Both the position numbers and the translations under genes were made by a program. A stretch of 52,963 nucleotides of DNA, taken from positions 1-52,963 of the forward strand of contig CAMJYG010000010.1 in assembly GCA_946409935.1 (NCBI GenBank). Reading direction: 5' to 3'. Source of the DNA: an uncultured Clostridium sp. (lineage in GTDB: Bacteria > Bacillota > Clostridia > TANB77 > CAG-508). Under the pieces are notes generated by a model. That model did no database searches. It saw nothing but the letters and a program-made list of their open reading frames with translations, and had not been told where the DNA came from. Shown here piece by piece: positions 1 through 9,315 of the stretch (positions within the stretch are counted from its first letter, which is position 1; each line of letters starts with the position of its first letter).

Positions 1-1092
1 ATTGCAAAAGAATGTGCAGATAGAAAAGGAATAAATGTTGTAGGAATAATAGATTGTGCCTCTCCATATGTAATAGAAGATATTGAAGAATTTCTAAAAA
101 CAGGAGAAGCGTATGAATTAAAAGATGGAGGAATCATTTATAAAGATAAGGTATGCATATTATTAGGAAGTGAAGTAGAAACATCAGAAAATGGTAGAAA
201 TGGAAAAAGTGGAAGTGCACATAATATTTGCTTTTTTCCATATTTAAAAAATATAAAAGAATTTTCTAACGAAATGAGTAAACACATAAAAAATATAGCT
301 TTAAGTACACAAAGGTCAGATTTGTCTGGATATGAATTAATAGATATTGTTGAAAAATATAATGGTATACTAATTCCTGCACATGTATTTACACCATTTA
401 AAAGCTATTATGGTAATTGTACCGATAGAATAGAAAATATATTTAAGGAAAAATTTGAAAAAATTTTTGCAATAGAACTAGGTTTGAGTTCAGACACATT
501 TTTAGCAGATACTATCTCCGAATTAGAAGGTAAAACTTTTGTAACTAATTCAGATGCACATTCTCTTCCAAAAATAGCAAGAGAATACAATAAAATGTTA
601 GTAGAAGATATATCTTTTAAAGAGATTGTAAAAGCATTAAAAAATGAAGATGGCAGAAAGATAATTGCAAACTATGGATTAGATCCTAAATTAGGAAAAT
701 ACCATAGAACATATTGTGATGATTGTGAAAAATCAATAGAAACAAGCATGCCAGTGGAAACTTGTCCAATATGTGGTGGCAAAAATGTGACATTCGGAGT
801 TTTTGACAGAATAGAATTAATAAAAGATAAAAAAGAAACGAAAAGCCCAGAACATAGGCCTCCATACATATATCAAGTACCATTAGGTTTTATACCTGGA
901 GTTGGAGGAAAAACAATAGATAAATTATTGGAAACTTTTGAGACAGAAATGAATATTTTACATAAATTGTCTAAAGATGATATAGAAGCTGTTGTTGGAG
1001 AAAAGGTAGCTAACAGTATAGAAAAAGCAAGAAGTGGAGAATGTAAAGTACAATCAGGTGGTGGAGGAAACTACGGAAAAATTTGCCATTAA
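1..1092 (+). CDS. Endonuclease Q-like PHP-domain protein, 5' end outside window
   Basis: The frame is open from base 1, so the N-terminus lies upstream; 363 residues are visible. The visible part has a PHP-type metal-dependent phosphoesterase segment (the stretches IPAHVFTPF and TNSDAHS are typical metal-ligand regions), then a zinc ribbon with paired cysteines (CDDC ... CPICGG), then a helix-hairpin-helix (GFIPGVGGKTIDKLL). This order is that of the EndoQ/TIGR00375 family, which in known members cleaves DNA 5' of deaminated bases. The DNA repair role is family knowledge. The extreme C-terminus (SGGGGNYGKICH) runs into a repeat element at 1096-1148 and may have been altered by it. Confident on family, less so on the exact substrate. 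Confidence 0.85.
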   Translation: MAKECADRKGINVVGIIDCASPYVIEDIEEFLKTGEAYELKDGGIIYKDKVCILLGSEVETSENGRNGKSGSAHNICFFPYLKNIKEFSNEMSKHIKNIALSTQRSDLSGYELIDIVEKYNGILIPAHVFTPFKSYYGNCTDRIENIFKEKFEKIFAIELGLSSDTFLADTISELEGKTFVTNSDAHSLPKIAREYNKMLVEDISFKEIVKALKNEDGRKIIANYGLDPKLGKYHRTYCDDCEKSIETSMPVETCPICGGKNVTFGVFDRIELIKDKKETKSPEHRPPYIYQVPLGFIPGVGGKTIDKLLETFETEMNILHKLSKDDIEAVVGEKVANSIEKARSGECKVQSGGGGNYGKICH

Positions 1093-1095
1093 AAA

Positions 1096-1148
1096 TTGCC
1101 AAGGGGACGCCCCTTTTAGCAATTTTTTGCCATAGGGACACCCTTTTG
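1096..1148. repeat. REP-like repeat, GGGAC family, copy 1
   Basis: Two TTGCC...GGGAC(G/A)C modules lie in tandem directly after the EndoQ-like gene. The same modules occur at 21067-21127 and, inverted, at 21200-21260. This copy is slightly diverged. I see no coding function. Confidence 0.75.
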
Positions 1149-1234
1149 TTAAACTTTGACTTTCTAATTTTGGTTCTAAATATCTTATAATGGAATACAC
1201 ATTGTATATATAAGATAAGGAGAACTAAAAGAAT

Positions 1235-1873
1235 ATGAACAAAAACAAGAGTTTAAAATTAATAACTGCAATTAGAGGACATGTATTAAATAATAGCAAA
1301 GAATATGCCATTGTTGCATTAATATTTATAATTGGCATATTTTTAGGTGTTTTATTTGTAAATAATATGCAAGAAGCATCAAAAACTGATTTGAATTCAT
1401 ATTTAAATAATTTTATAAATAAATTTAAGAATCTAGAAGATATTAATAATATGAATCTATTAAAGCAAAGTATTGTACAAAACATATTATTAGCTGTAGC
1501 AATATGGTTTTTTGGAACAACTGTTATAGGAATTCCAATTGTGTGGGGAATTGTTTTATATAGAGGCTTTTGTTTTGGATATGCAATTTCAATTTGTGTA
1601 TGTGTTTTAGGATTTACAAAAGGCTTAATATTTGTTTTAACATCATTATTACTACAAAATATTATATTTATACCAGTTTTATTAGCTTTAGCTGTAAGCG
1701 GTTTTAAACTGTATAAATCTATAATAAAAAATAAGGAAAAAGAAAATATAAAATTAGAAGTTTTAAGGCATACCATATTTTCACTTATAATGTCAATAAC
1801 ATTAATATTCTCATCTATAATTGAAGTTTTTATATCAAATAATATATTAAAAATAATAATAAAATATTTTTGA
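1235..1873 (+). CDS. spoIIM: Stage II sporulation protein M
   Basis: This 212-residue polytopic membrane protein has the SpoIIM layout: a short basic N-terminus, a first membrane span (about 24-42), an extracytoplasmic stretch, then several hydrophobic spans from about 85 to 205 with the conserved region GIPIVWGIVLYRGFCFGYAI. In sporulating Firmicutes SpoIIM works with SpoIID and SpoIIP in the peptidoglycan-remodelling machine that drives forespore engulfment. The ATG is preceded by AAGGAGAA. The gene sits just before xerD, as it does in many Clostridia. It is strong evidence for an endospore former. Confidence 0.9.
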   Translation: MNKNKSLKLITAIRGHVLNNSKEYAIVALIFIIGIFLGVLFVNNMQEASKTDLNSYLNNFINKFKNLEDINNMNLLKQSIVQNILLAVAIWFFGTTVIGIPIVWGIVLYRGFCFGYAISICVCVLGFTKGLIFVLTSLLLQNIIFIPVLLALAVSGFKLYKSIIKNKEKENIKLEVLRHTIFSLIMSITLIFSSIIEVFISNNILKIIIKYF

Positions 1874-1890
1874 AAAAATAGCAAAATGTA

Positions 1891-1919
1891 TTTACAATTT
1901 CGAAATTGTTTGATATAAC
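1891..1919 (+). promoter_or_regulatory. Sigma-A-type promoter upstream of xerD
   Basis: TTTACA, 17-nt spacer, TATAAC, about 55 bp before the xerD start. Called from consensus match only. Confidence 0.5.
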
Positions 1920-1973
1920 ATATATGGTTTATGTAAATGGATTATAAAAAATAGAATTGAGGTAGGAAAATAA

Positions 1974-2855
1974 ATGGAAAGACAATTAAAATACTTTTTT
2001 GATTTTTTAGAAAATGATAAAAAATTATCAGATAACACATTACAATCTTATAAGAGAGATTTAAAACAATTTAGAAATTATATAATAGATTGTGAAATTC
2101 CTTATAATAGAGTAAGAGAAGAAGATATAAAAGATTATATAAAAGAACTACAGGACGATGGAAAAAAAGCTTCAAGTATCTCAAGATGTATAGCATCAAT
2201 TCGTTCTTTTTATCAATTTGTATTAAAGAGAAATAAAGTAAAAGTAGATCCAACAGCTAATATACAATCACCAAAGATTCAAAAAAGAGTTCCAAGTGTG
2301 TTAACATCAAAAGAAGTTGAATTATTATTAGAACAACCTAAAGATGTAGATTTAAAAGGAATTAGAGACAAAGCAATGTTAGAATTTGCATATGCTACTG
2401 GAATGAGAGTAACAGAAATTATTTCATTAAATATAGAGGACGTTAATTTAGAAGAGGGATATGTAGTATGCAATAATTCAGGCAAACAAAGAAATATACC
2501 ATTAGGAACATTATCATTAAAAGCATTAAAAGAATATATAGATGAAGCAAGAAATATATTAATAAAAACAGAAGATGAAAAGGCTTTATTTGTTAATATA
2601 AATGGTACTAGATTAACAAGACAAGGCTTCTGGAAAATTATAAAATATTACAAAGAACAAGCACATATTACTAAAGATATAACACCACATGTGTTAAGAC
2701 ACTCTTTTGCAACACATTTATTACAAAACGGGGCAGATTTAAAAGCAATACAAACAATGCTAGGACATTCAGATATATCTTCAACTCAAGTCTATATGCA
2801 GTTTCAGGATGAAGGAATAAAGAATATATATAAAAAAGCTCATCCAAGAGCTTAA
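1974..2855 (+). CDS. xerD: Site-specific tyrosine recombinase XerD
   Basis: At 293 residues this is the usual size for chromosomal XerD. An N-terminal SAM-like core-binding domain (about 1-95) is followed by the catalytic domain. The catalytic set is complete: Arg145 (GMRVTE), Lys171, His239-x-x-Arg242 (HVLRHSF), His265 (LGHSD) and the nucleophile Tyr274. The protein resolves chromosome dimers at dif together with XerC in known systems. It has its own candidate promoter and a hairpin terminator at 2865-2889. The lack of an N-terminal arm domain, and the setting among housekeeping genes, argue for Xer rather than a mobile-element integrase. Confidence 0.9.
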   Translation: MERQLKYFFDFLENDKKLSDNTLQSYKRDLKQFRNYIIDCEIPYNRVREEDIKDYIKELQDDGKKASSISRCIASIRSFYQFVLKRNKVKVDPTANIQSPKIQKRVPSVLTSKEVELLLEQPKDVDLKGIRDKAMLEFAYATGMRVTEIISLNIEDVNLEEGYVVCNNSGKQRNIPLGTLSLKALKEYIDEARNILIKTEDEKALFVNINGTRLTRQGFWKIIKYYKEQAHITKDITPHVLRHSFATHLLQNGADLKAIQTMLGHSDISSTQVYMQFQDEGIKNIYKKAHPRA

Positions 2856-2864
2856 ATAATAAAG

Positions 2865-2889
2865 AACTCCAAACATGGAGTTTTTTTTA
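2865..2889 (+). terminator. Rho-independent terminator after xerD
   Basis: AACTCC and GGAGTT form a short stem around AAACAT and are followed by a T tract, 10 bp after the xerD stop. Confidence 0.75.
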
Positions 2890-2901
2890 TCTCCGTATTA
2901 C

Positions 2902-2930
2902 TAGACATATTACTAAAAAAAGGATATAAT
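2902..2930 (+). promoter_or_regulatory. Sigma-A-type promoter for the glycosyltransferase genes
   Basis: TAGACA, exactly 17 nt, then a perfect TATAAT. It lies just after the xerD terminator and before the next gene, so it probably starts the transcript running into the pssD/pssE-like pair and onward to ruvB. Confidence 0.7.
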
Positions 2931-3019
2931 GGTATAGAAAAAAAGGAACGTGAATGTTGAAAATAATTAGGATTCTTTTCCAACCAGATTTGTGCCTTAA
3001 GAAAGGAATGGTACTAATA

Positions 3020-3493
3020 GTGAAAAAAAAAGTATTATTTATTTCAAGTACAGGAGGACATTTAAGCGAATTATTGCAATTAAAACCCTTGTTTGAAAAA
3101 TATGATTATTATATAATAACCGAGAAAGATAAGTCAAACGAGAGCCTAAAAAAAGAATACAAAGAAAAGCTTTATTTTTTACCTTATGGAACGAGGTCAA
3201 AAATATTTACATATATTTTTAAATATTTTTATTTATGTTTAAAAACTATTTATTATTATTTTAAAATTAGACCAAAAGTAATAGTAACAACAGGAACGCA
3301 CACAGCTGGGCCAATGTGCTATTTAGGAAAAGTATTTGGAAGTAAGATAATTTATATAGAAACATTTGCAAATACAAATACAAAAACAGCTACAGGAAAA
3401 TTAATATATCCAATTGCAGATTTATTTATTGTGCAATGGGAAGAAATGTTAAAATTATATCCTAAAGCGGTATATGGAGGTTCAATTTATTAA
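3020..3493 (+). CDS. Alg14/PssD-like glycosyltransferase subunit
   Basis: I chose the GTG at 3020, preceded by GAAAGGAA, giving a 157-residue protein that begins MKKKVLFISSTGGHLSELLQ. The TGGHLSEL motif near the N-terminus and the TTGTHTAGP segment are typical of the Alg14/PssD/Cps14F family, which anchors the catalytic Alg13-type subunit to the membrane and helps bind the acceptor lipid. The following gene supplies that second half and overlaps by one base at TAATG, so the two form a split GT28-like enzyme. It likely adds a sugar to an undecaprenyl-linked intermediate for a surface polysaccharide. The exact sugar cannot be read from the sequence. Confidence 0.85.
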   Translation: MKKKVLFISSTGGHLSELLQLKPLFEKYDYYIITEKDKSNESLKKEYKEKLYFLPYGTRSKIFTYIFKYFYLCLKTIYYYFKIRPKVIVTTGTHTAGPMCYLGKVFGSKIIYIETFANTNTKTATGKLIYPIADLFIVQWEEMLKLYPKAVYGGSIY

Positions 3494-3972
3494 TGATTTT
3501 AGTATTATTAGGTACTCAAAATAATAGTTTTATCAGGTTATTAAAAGAAATAGATAAATTAATAGATAATGGTATTATAAAAGATGAAGTAATTATTCAA
3601 GCGGGATATACTAAATACGAGTCTACAAATATGAAAATTATGGATTTAATATCTAAAGAAGAATTAGAAAAATATAGAAATGCTGCAGATATTATAGTTA
3701 CTCATGGAGGTGTTGGTTCAATAATTTCATCTATTAAAGATGGAAAAAAAGTAATAGCTATTCCAAGACTTCATAAATATGGAGAACATGTTAATGACCA
3801 CCAAACTCAAATTGTACAAATGTTTAATAAAAAAGGATACATAATAGGATTAAATGAAGTTAACGAATTAGAAGAAGCAATCAAAAGAATAAGAGATTTT
3901 AAGCCAATAAAATACGAACAGAATAATGAAAGAATATTAAAAGTAATAAGTGAATTTATAGATAAAACATAG
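3493..3972 (+). CDS. Alg13/PssE-like glycosyltransferase subunit
   Basis: A protein of 159 residues with the GT28 C-terminal Rossmann fold. The nucleotide-sugar-binding signature THGGVGSI is present near residue 77, followed by PRLHKYGEHVNDHQ, both typical of PssE/Cps14G and eukaryotic Alg13. It is translationally coupled to the Alg14-like gene (start overlaps its stop). The pair should work as a membrane-associated UDP-sugar transferase. The neighbour downstream is an LtaS-like enzyme, so a cell-envelope polymer is the likely pathway. Confidence 0.85.
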   Translation: MILVLLGTQNNSFIRLLKEIDKLIDNGIIKDEVIIQAGYTKYESTNMKIMDLISKEELEKYRNAADIIVTHGGVGSIISSIKDGKKVIAIPRLHKYGEHVNDHQTQIVQMFNKKGYIIGLNEVNELEEAIKRIRDFKPIKYEQNNERILKVISEFIDKT

Positions 3973-3993
3973 AAAAGGAATGAAATAGTTAAA

Positions 3994-5901
3994 GTGAAAA
4001 TGAATGAAATATTGGAAAAATCTAAAACTTATATAAATAAATTGGTTAATTCAGTATGGTTTGTGGTAATAGTGTGTGTAGTGATTTTTTTAAAATTACT
4101 TATGTTTTATAATAATACTGTAGCAATAACAGAAAGCTTAAATGAAAATACAATAATAGGAACATTATGCTTTATTTCAGTAATAGTAGCTTTACTGTTA
4201 TCTTTACCAAATCGTTCAAGAATAATTACATCTATTTGCATAAATCTGTTAGTTAGCATTATATTATTTGGAGACCATGTTTATTACACGTTTTCAAACA
4301 ATGTGCTGTCAATCGCTCAAGTTTCAAATCTTCAATATGGAGAATCAATAATAAGCACGCTCCCTATGGTAATACACTTAAAACAAATACTATATTTTTT
4401 AGACATAATAATACTTGCATTAATATTTATATTTAAATTTGCAAAGATAGAAAAAAAAGAAAAGAGTATAAAAAAAGTTTTAATAGCAAGAGCAGTATCG
4501 TTTGCAGTAGGAATTTTGATTTTTGGCATTGTAGGAATAGGATATGTAGAAAAAGGAAAAGAAAAATCGTATAATAAAAATTTGCAAATAAGAGAAGCAA
4601 CAATTTTTGGATATCACATTTATGATATAAAAAACGAATTTACTAAAAAAGGACAAAGCAAATATAAAACTTATGATGAGATGATAGATGATTATAATGA
4701 GTTAAAGAATGATTATGAAACAAAATATGGAAAAGAAATGTATCCATTTAAGGGAATATTGGAAGGAAAAAATGTAATTATTCTTCAGTTGGAATCAGTA
4801 CAAGAATTTGTAGTAAATAAGGAAATAAATGGAAAACAAATTACGCCAAATTTAAATAAATTCTTAAGAGATAATATTGAATTTACAAATATGCACATGC
4901 AAAGTTATTCAACTACAGCAGATTCTGAGCATACAACAATAAATTCTATTTATCCAATGGAAAACGGGATGTCATTTAGCAAATATTATACAAATACATA
5001 TGATGATATATTTAAATTATTTAATGAAAAAGGTTATCATACATCATATATGCATGGAAATTATCCATATTTTTGGAATCGTGGAAATGTGTATGGAAGA
5101 TTAAATTTGGACAGATTAGAACTAAAAGAACAGTTTGAAGACTTATCTGAAAATATAAATGGAGATTTATCAGATGAATTATTGTATAGACAAGCTGTAC
5201 AAAAAATTAAAAAATATGAACAGCCTTTTTTCTCATATATAGTTGCTGCATCATCTCATACTCCATTTGTATTAGAAGGTTTGCAAGATAGAAGTAAAGT
5301 TAGTATAGATGTTGGCAAATATAAAGATACATATTTTGGATATTACTTAGAAGCTGTAAATTATGCGGATTATGCATTTGGAGTATTTTTAGAAGAATTA
5401 CAAAAAGAAGGATTATATGAGAATACTGCAATTCTAGTTTTTGGTGACCATAATGGACTTAATATGTATAATGAGGAAATGATGGATTTTCTAAAACAAG
5501 TAAATCCTAAACTAACAGATGTGGATTTAAAGTTAAATTATACTAGAGTCTTATGTGGATTTAAAATACCGGGTATGTCAAATATAAAAATAGAAAAACC
5601 AATAAATAAATTAGATGTTAAGCCTACATTAGCTAATACGTGTAATTTAAAAGATACTTTTTCTTTAGGAACAAATATGTTTGCAAGTAAGGATTTTGTT
5701 TGCTTGAACAATGAGAGAATTATTACAAGTAGATATTATTTTGATGAAAATTGGTATGAAATAAAAAATGGTGAAATTGTAAATATAGATAATGTTGATT
5801 CTGATACTAAAAAATTGTTAGAACAATATTATGAATACATGAAAGTAGAATTAGATATTTCAAATTCTGTTAGTATTAATAATTTGCTTCAGAAATACTA
5901 A
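3994..5901 (+). CDS. LtaS-like phosphoglycerol transferase (sulfatase fold)
   Basis: The protein has 635 residues from a GTG start with AGAAAAGGAA upstream. About five membrane helices (residues 15-190) precede an extracellular alkaline-phosphatase/sulfatase domain (about 255-560). The nucleophile region reads STTADSEHTT, and the metal-binding GDHNG motif is present. This is the LtaS/MdoB architecture: lipoteichoic acid synthase or a related enzyme that polymerises or transfers phosphoglycerol from phosphatidylglycerol outside the membrane. Which substrate this paralogue uses cannot be decided. It follows the split glycosyltransferase by 21 bp and probably shares its transcript. Confidence 0.85.
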   Translation: MKMNEILEKSKTYINKLVNSVWFVVIVCVVIFLKLLMFYNNTVAITESLNENTIIGTLCFISVIVALLLSLPNRSRIITSICINLLVSIILFGDHVYYTFSNNVLSIAQVSNLQYGESIISTLPMVIHLKQILYFLDIIILALIFIFKFAKIEKKEKSIKKVLIARAVSFAVGILIFGIVGIGYVEKGKEKSYNKNLQIREATIFGYHIYDIKNEFTKKGQSKYKTYDEMIDDYNELKNDYETKYGKEMYPFKGILEGKNVIILQLESVQEFVVNKEINGKQITPNLNKFLRDNIEFTNMHMQSYSTTADSEHTTINSIYPMENGMSFSKYYTNTYDDIFKLFNEKGYHTSYMHGNYPYFWNRGNVYGRLNLDRLELKEQFEDLSENINGDLSDELLYRQAVQKIKKYEQPFFSYIVAASSHTPFVLEGLQDRSKVSIDVGKYKDTYFGYYLEAVNYADYAFGVFLEELQKEGLYENTAILVFGDHNGLNMYNEEMMDFLKQVNPKLTDVDLKLNYTRVLCGFKIPGMSNIKIEKPINKLDVKPTLANTCNLKDTFSLGTNMFASKDFVCLNNERIITSRYYFDENWYEIKNGEIVNIDNVDSDTKKLLEQYYEYMKVELDISNSVSINNLLQKY

Positions 5902-5935
5902 TTTAAATTATAACCAGAGAGGATAGAATTTCAAT

Positions 5936-6967
5936 ATGGAAGATGAAAGAATAATTAACCCAGAATTAGAAAATCAAGGGGAAGAAAGATTAGAAAATTC
6001 TTTGAGACCTAAAGTGTTAGATGAATATATTGGACAAGATAAAGTTAAGGAAAATATGAAAATATATATAGAAGCTGCAAAAAAAAGAGGAGAACCATTA
6101 GACCATGTTTTACTTTATGGCCCTCCAGGATTAGGAAAAACGACGCTATCAAATATTATAGCTAATGAAATGGAATCTAAAATAAAAATAACTTCTGGAC
6201 CAGCTATAGAAAAGCCAGGAGATTTGGCAGCTTTGCTTACAAATTTATCTGAGTTTGATGTTTTATTTATTGATGAAATTCATAGATTAAGCAAAAGTGT
6301 AGAAGAAATTTTATATCCTGCTTTAGAAGATTTTACATTAGATATAATGATAGGAAAAGGTCCGAGTGCAAGGTCAATAAGATTGGACTTACCTAAATTT
6401 ACGCTAATAGGTGCTACAACAAAAGCAGGTTCACTTACAACACCTTTAAGAGATCGTTTTGGAATAGTACATAGATTAGAATTATATTCAGTAGACAATT
6501 TGAAAAAAATAATAAATAGGTCAAGTAAAATATTAGAAGTAAATATAGAAGAACAAGCATCAGAAGAAATTGCAAGAAGATCTAGAGGAACACCGAGAAT
6601 TGCCAATAGATTATTAAAAAGAGTAAGAGATTATGCGCTTGTTCTAGGAGATGGAGACATAACCTTAAAAATTGCAAAACATGCTTTAAATAAGTTAGAA
6701 ATAGATGAATTAGGATTAGATGAAATAGATAGAAAACTATTAGAAACAATGATTGTTCAATATGGAGGTAGACCAGTCGGAATAGAAGCTTTAGCAGCAA
6801 CAGTAGGAGAAGAATTGGATACAATAGAAGATGTTTATGAACCATATTTAATTCAAATTGGTTTTATTGCAAGAACATTAAGAGGAAGAAGAGTACTTCC
6901 ACCAGCTTACAAACACCTGGGATATAGCTTTAATGGAGAAGATGAATCGGGACAGATGTCTTTTTAA
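5936..6967 (+). CDS. ruvB: Holliday junction branch migration ATPase RuvB
   Basis: At 343 residues this is full length. Walker [10 protein letters not shown], Walker B DEIHRL, sensor GATTKAG and the arginine-finger region RDRFG are all visible, and the C-terminal winged-helix region ([16 protein letters not shown]) is typical. RuvB is the hexameric motor of RuvABC. No ruvA or ruvC is adjacent, unlike the common ruvAB arrangement. The RBS is GAGAGGA, 12 nt before ATG. Confidence 0.97.
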   Translation: MEDERIINPELENQGEERLENSLRPKVLDEYIGQDKVKENMKIYIEAAKKRGEPLDHVLLYGPPGLGKTTLSNIIANEMESKIKITSGPAIEKPGDLAALLTNLSEFDVLFIDEIHRLSKSVEEILYPALEDFTLDIMIGKGPSARSIRLDLPKFTLIGATTKAGSLTTPLRDRFGIVHRLELYSVDNLKKIINRSSKILEVNIEEQASEEIARRSRGTPRIANRLLKRVRDYALVLGDGDITLKIAKHALNKLEIDELGLDEIDRKLLETMIVQYGGRPVGIEALAATVGEELDTIEDVYEPYLIQIGFIARTLRGRRVLPPAYKHLGYSFNGEDESGQMSF

Positions 6968-6995
6968 AAGCAAAAATTAGAAAGGATGAACACGT

Positions 6996-7595
6996 ATGAA
7001 TAATAATATTCCAATTAGAAGATTATTTAGAGTACAAGGAGGAATAGCACCGAATCGTAGCAGAGATATGATTAGGTTTAATAAAAAAGGTGAGATAATA
7101 TTATCATTTACAAGATTAATACATATTGGAGATATGGAGCATATGAGATATTTTGTCTTAAAAAGATTAGGAATAGAAAATATAACAGAGTTTAATGAAG
7201 ATAGTAAAAATAGAGATGTACATATTATTGAAATGGTTATGCCTTATTGGTTTACCTATCTATTAGAAAAATATTCTGTTAGACAATTTGATTCACGCGG
7301 TGAGAAACGTCCTTTGCTTGTGGATAAAACAACTCCAGGAGGATCTTATGCTATAAAACAAAATTGGAGCAATTTATTGAAGGAATGTTGTTTACATGCC
7401 TCAGATACTAAAATTGAATCTCCTGAAAACATGTACAGTATTATTTTTTCTAATCAAGACTATAACTTAAGAGAGATAGATTATAATAAGATAAATGAAT
7501 TATTAATAAAATGCGAAATTAGTGAAGAGGATATAAAAAAATTACATGATATATGGGAGCTTCCGTTATTTGGAAAGGAGAATATTATATTATGA
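6996..7595 (+). CDS. Hypothetical protein, possible toxin domain
   Basis: A protein of 199 residues without a signal peptide or membrane span. The N-terminal stretch RRLFRVQGGIAPNRSRDMI and the later TTPGGSYAIKQNW resemble, from memory, the C-terminal domains of some Rhs-type polymorphic toxins, which carry a RVQGG...P-x-x-SR segment and a TPG-x-SY segment near their end. That comparison is recall, not a search. The gene overlaps the next one by 4 bp (ATGA), the coupling expected of a toxin and its immunity protein. No large delivery protein is adjacent, so this would be a free-standing or orphan cassette. The function is otherwise unknown. Confidence 0.5.
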   Translation: MNNNIPIRRLFRVQGGIAPNRSRDMIRFNKKGEIILSFTRLIHIGDMEHMRYFVLKRLGIENITEFNEDSKNRDVHIIEMVMPYWFTYLLEKYSVRQFDSRGEKRPLLVDKTTPGGSYAIKQNWSNLLKECCLHASDTKIESPENMYSIIFSNQDYNLREIDYNKINELLIKCEISEEDIKKLHDIWELPLFGKENIIL

Positions 7596-8083
7596 TAGAA
7601 CCAATCTATGATGAAAATATAATTATTGCAATAAAGAAAAACAAAGAATTAAATTGGTATATTGCAGACAAATTTTTATGGATAATGAATCTTGAATTAT
7701 TATCAAAAAAAGAATTAGAAGGATATTTTTTAAATGAAGAATTAAGAAAAGTTAGAAATAATTGTAAAATTGTATCAAATGAAAATATAGAAATATTTTT
7801 AGATAATATAAAAAAGTATAAAGTAAGCATAGATTTGCTAAAATTGAAAATACTTGAAAGAATTTCTAAAAAAGGTATTGACGATGAAGAATTAGATGAT
7901 TTTAGTCCATCATTATTAATAGATTTTGATAATAACATATTATATTCTCAATATCCAGAACCATTTTCATTTGAGAATTATGTTCCAAAAAACTGGATTG
8001 GAAAATATGCCTCATTTATAGAATTAATAGATTTAAAAGATAGATACTGGATGCATAAAGGAAAAAATTTATTAGGTTTTTAG
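7592..8083 (+). CDS. Hypothetical acidic protein, possible immunity partner
   Basis: I chose the ATG at 7592, which has GGAAAGGAG upstream and overlaps the preceding stop, giving 163 residues. The protein is soluble and acidic in its second half (DDEELDDFSPSLLIDFDNN), ending with a YPEPFSFENYVPKNW region and RYW near the C-terminus. Similar endings are common in small immunity proteins, but I cannot name a family. Translational coupling to the possible toxin gene is the main argument. It could equally be an unrelated accessory protein. Confidence 0.55.
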   Translation: MIEPIYDENIIIAIKKNKELNWYIADKFLWIMNLELLSKKELEGYFLNEELRKVRNNCKIVSNENIEIFLDNIKKYKVSIDLLKLKILERISKKGIDDEELDDFSPSLLIDFDNNILYSQYPEPFSFENYVPKNWIGKYASFIELIDLKDRYWMHKGKNLLGF

Positions 8084-8162
8084 TTTGATTTGAAGAAATG
8101 TTATTATTTTTTCAAACACTATGCGTACCTTCTAGAAAAGTGGGAAAGGATTGATTTTTAAC

Positions 8163-9200
8163 GTGAAATTATTATTGCATACATGCTGTGCACCATGTAG
8201 TGTATATTGCATAGATACATTAAGAAAAGAAGGAATTGAGCCAACGTTGTATTGGTATAACCCGAATATTCATCCATATAAAGAATATGAAGCAAGAAGA
8301 AATTGTTTAATTGAATATGCAAAATCTATAAATATTGAATGTATTGTTGAAGATGAATATGGATTAGATGAGTTTTGTAAAAATGTTTCTAATAAATTAG
8401 AAACAAGATGTGTAGATTATTGTTATTCAGTTCGCTTAAAGAAAACATTTGAATATGCAAAACAAAATGGGTATGATGCTGTTTCTACAACACTTTTATA
8501 TAGTATATATCAAAAGCATGATTTCATAAAACATTATTGTGAAAAATTATCTAAAGAATATGGAATTGAATTTTTGTATAGAGATTTTAGGTATGGCTTC
8601 TGGGAAGGACATGAAAAAGCAAAAGAACTAGGATTGTATATGCAGAAATACTGTGGATGTGTATTTTCAGAACAAAGCATAAAAATAACCCACACAAATG
8701 ATAAGCCACTATTACCAGATGGTTTCGAGTTCTTGCCAGTAAAGAGAAGTATTGTGATAAAAAAGGAAAAAGAAAACAAAGAGCAATATATGGATTTATT
8801 ATTAGAAGCTGACCCAAGTAAGAAAATGATAAAGAAATATTTATCAAATGGAGATGTATTCGTTTTAACATATAAAGATGAAGTAGCTAGTATAGCTGTT
8901 GTAACGAAAGTAGATGATGAAACAGTAGAATTAAAGAATATAGTAACTAAAGAAGAATATAGAGGAAAAGGATATGGACAAAAAATGATAAAATATTTAG
9001 CTGATAATTATAAACAAAAATATAAAAAGATGTTAGTAGGAACATCAGAAAATAATATTCCTTTTCTTGTTAAGCAAGGTTTTGATAAATATGAGAAAAC
9101 AATTAAAAACTACTTTATAGATAATTATGACAAAGAAATTATAGACGGAGATTTACTATTTACAGATATGTATTATTATTCTAAGGAGTTAAAGAAATAG
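8163..9200 (+). CDS. queH: Epoxyqueuosine reductase QueH fused to a GNAT-like domain
   Basis: I chose the GTG at 8163, 12 nt after GGGAAAGGA, giving 345 residues. Residues 1-170 are QueH (formerly DUF208): Cys8-Cys9 in HTCCAPC, Cys83/Cys87, and the late pair YCGC near 164-166. These positions match the metal-binding and redox cysteines of the family. QueH reduces epoxyqueuosine to queuosine in tRNA. Residues about 225-335 look like a GNAT acetyltransferase: an acetyl-CoA loop RGKGYG at 267-272 and a following NNIPFLVKQGF segment. No preQ1 riboswitch was recognised upstream. The substrate of the second domain is unknown. Confidence 0.85.
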   Translation: MKLLLHTCCAPCSVYCIDTLRKEGIEPTLYWYNPNIHPYKEYEARRNCLIEYAKSINIECIVEDEYGLDEFCKNVSNKLETRCVDYCYSVRLKKTFEYAKQNGYDAVSTTLLYSIYQKHDFIKHYCEKLSKEYGIEFLYRDFRYGFWEGHEKAKELGLYMQKYCGCVFSEQSIKITHTNDKPLLPDGFEFLPVKRSIVIKKEKENKEQYMDLLLEADPSKKMIKKYLSNGDVFVLTYKDEVASIAVVTKVDDETVELKNIVTKEEYRGKGYGQKMIKYLADNYKQKYKKMLVGTSENNIPFLVKQGFDKYEKTIKNYFIDNYDKEIIDGDLLFTDMYYYSKELKK

Positions 9201-9315
9201 GATATTAATAGATGTAGCTCATGAAAAAAATACTGGAACTTGATATTAAAGAACAAATAAAACTGTTAATAGATTATTTGAATCATAAATTCTTCTAATA
9301 TTACTTGCGATAATG

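Noticed and set aside
1225-1884. A 219-residue open frame on the minus strand opposite spoIIM
   Set aside because: It mirrors spoIIM exactly, has no RBS and only reflects the AT-rich composition of the membrane protein gene.
8084-8162. preQ1 riboswitch before queH
   Set aside because: No preQ1-I or preQ1-II consensus could be found in the short leader.
9221-9298. A 25-codon frame (MKKILELDIKEQ...) after queH
   Set aside because: No ribosome binding site and too short to judge; possibly a remnant.
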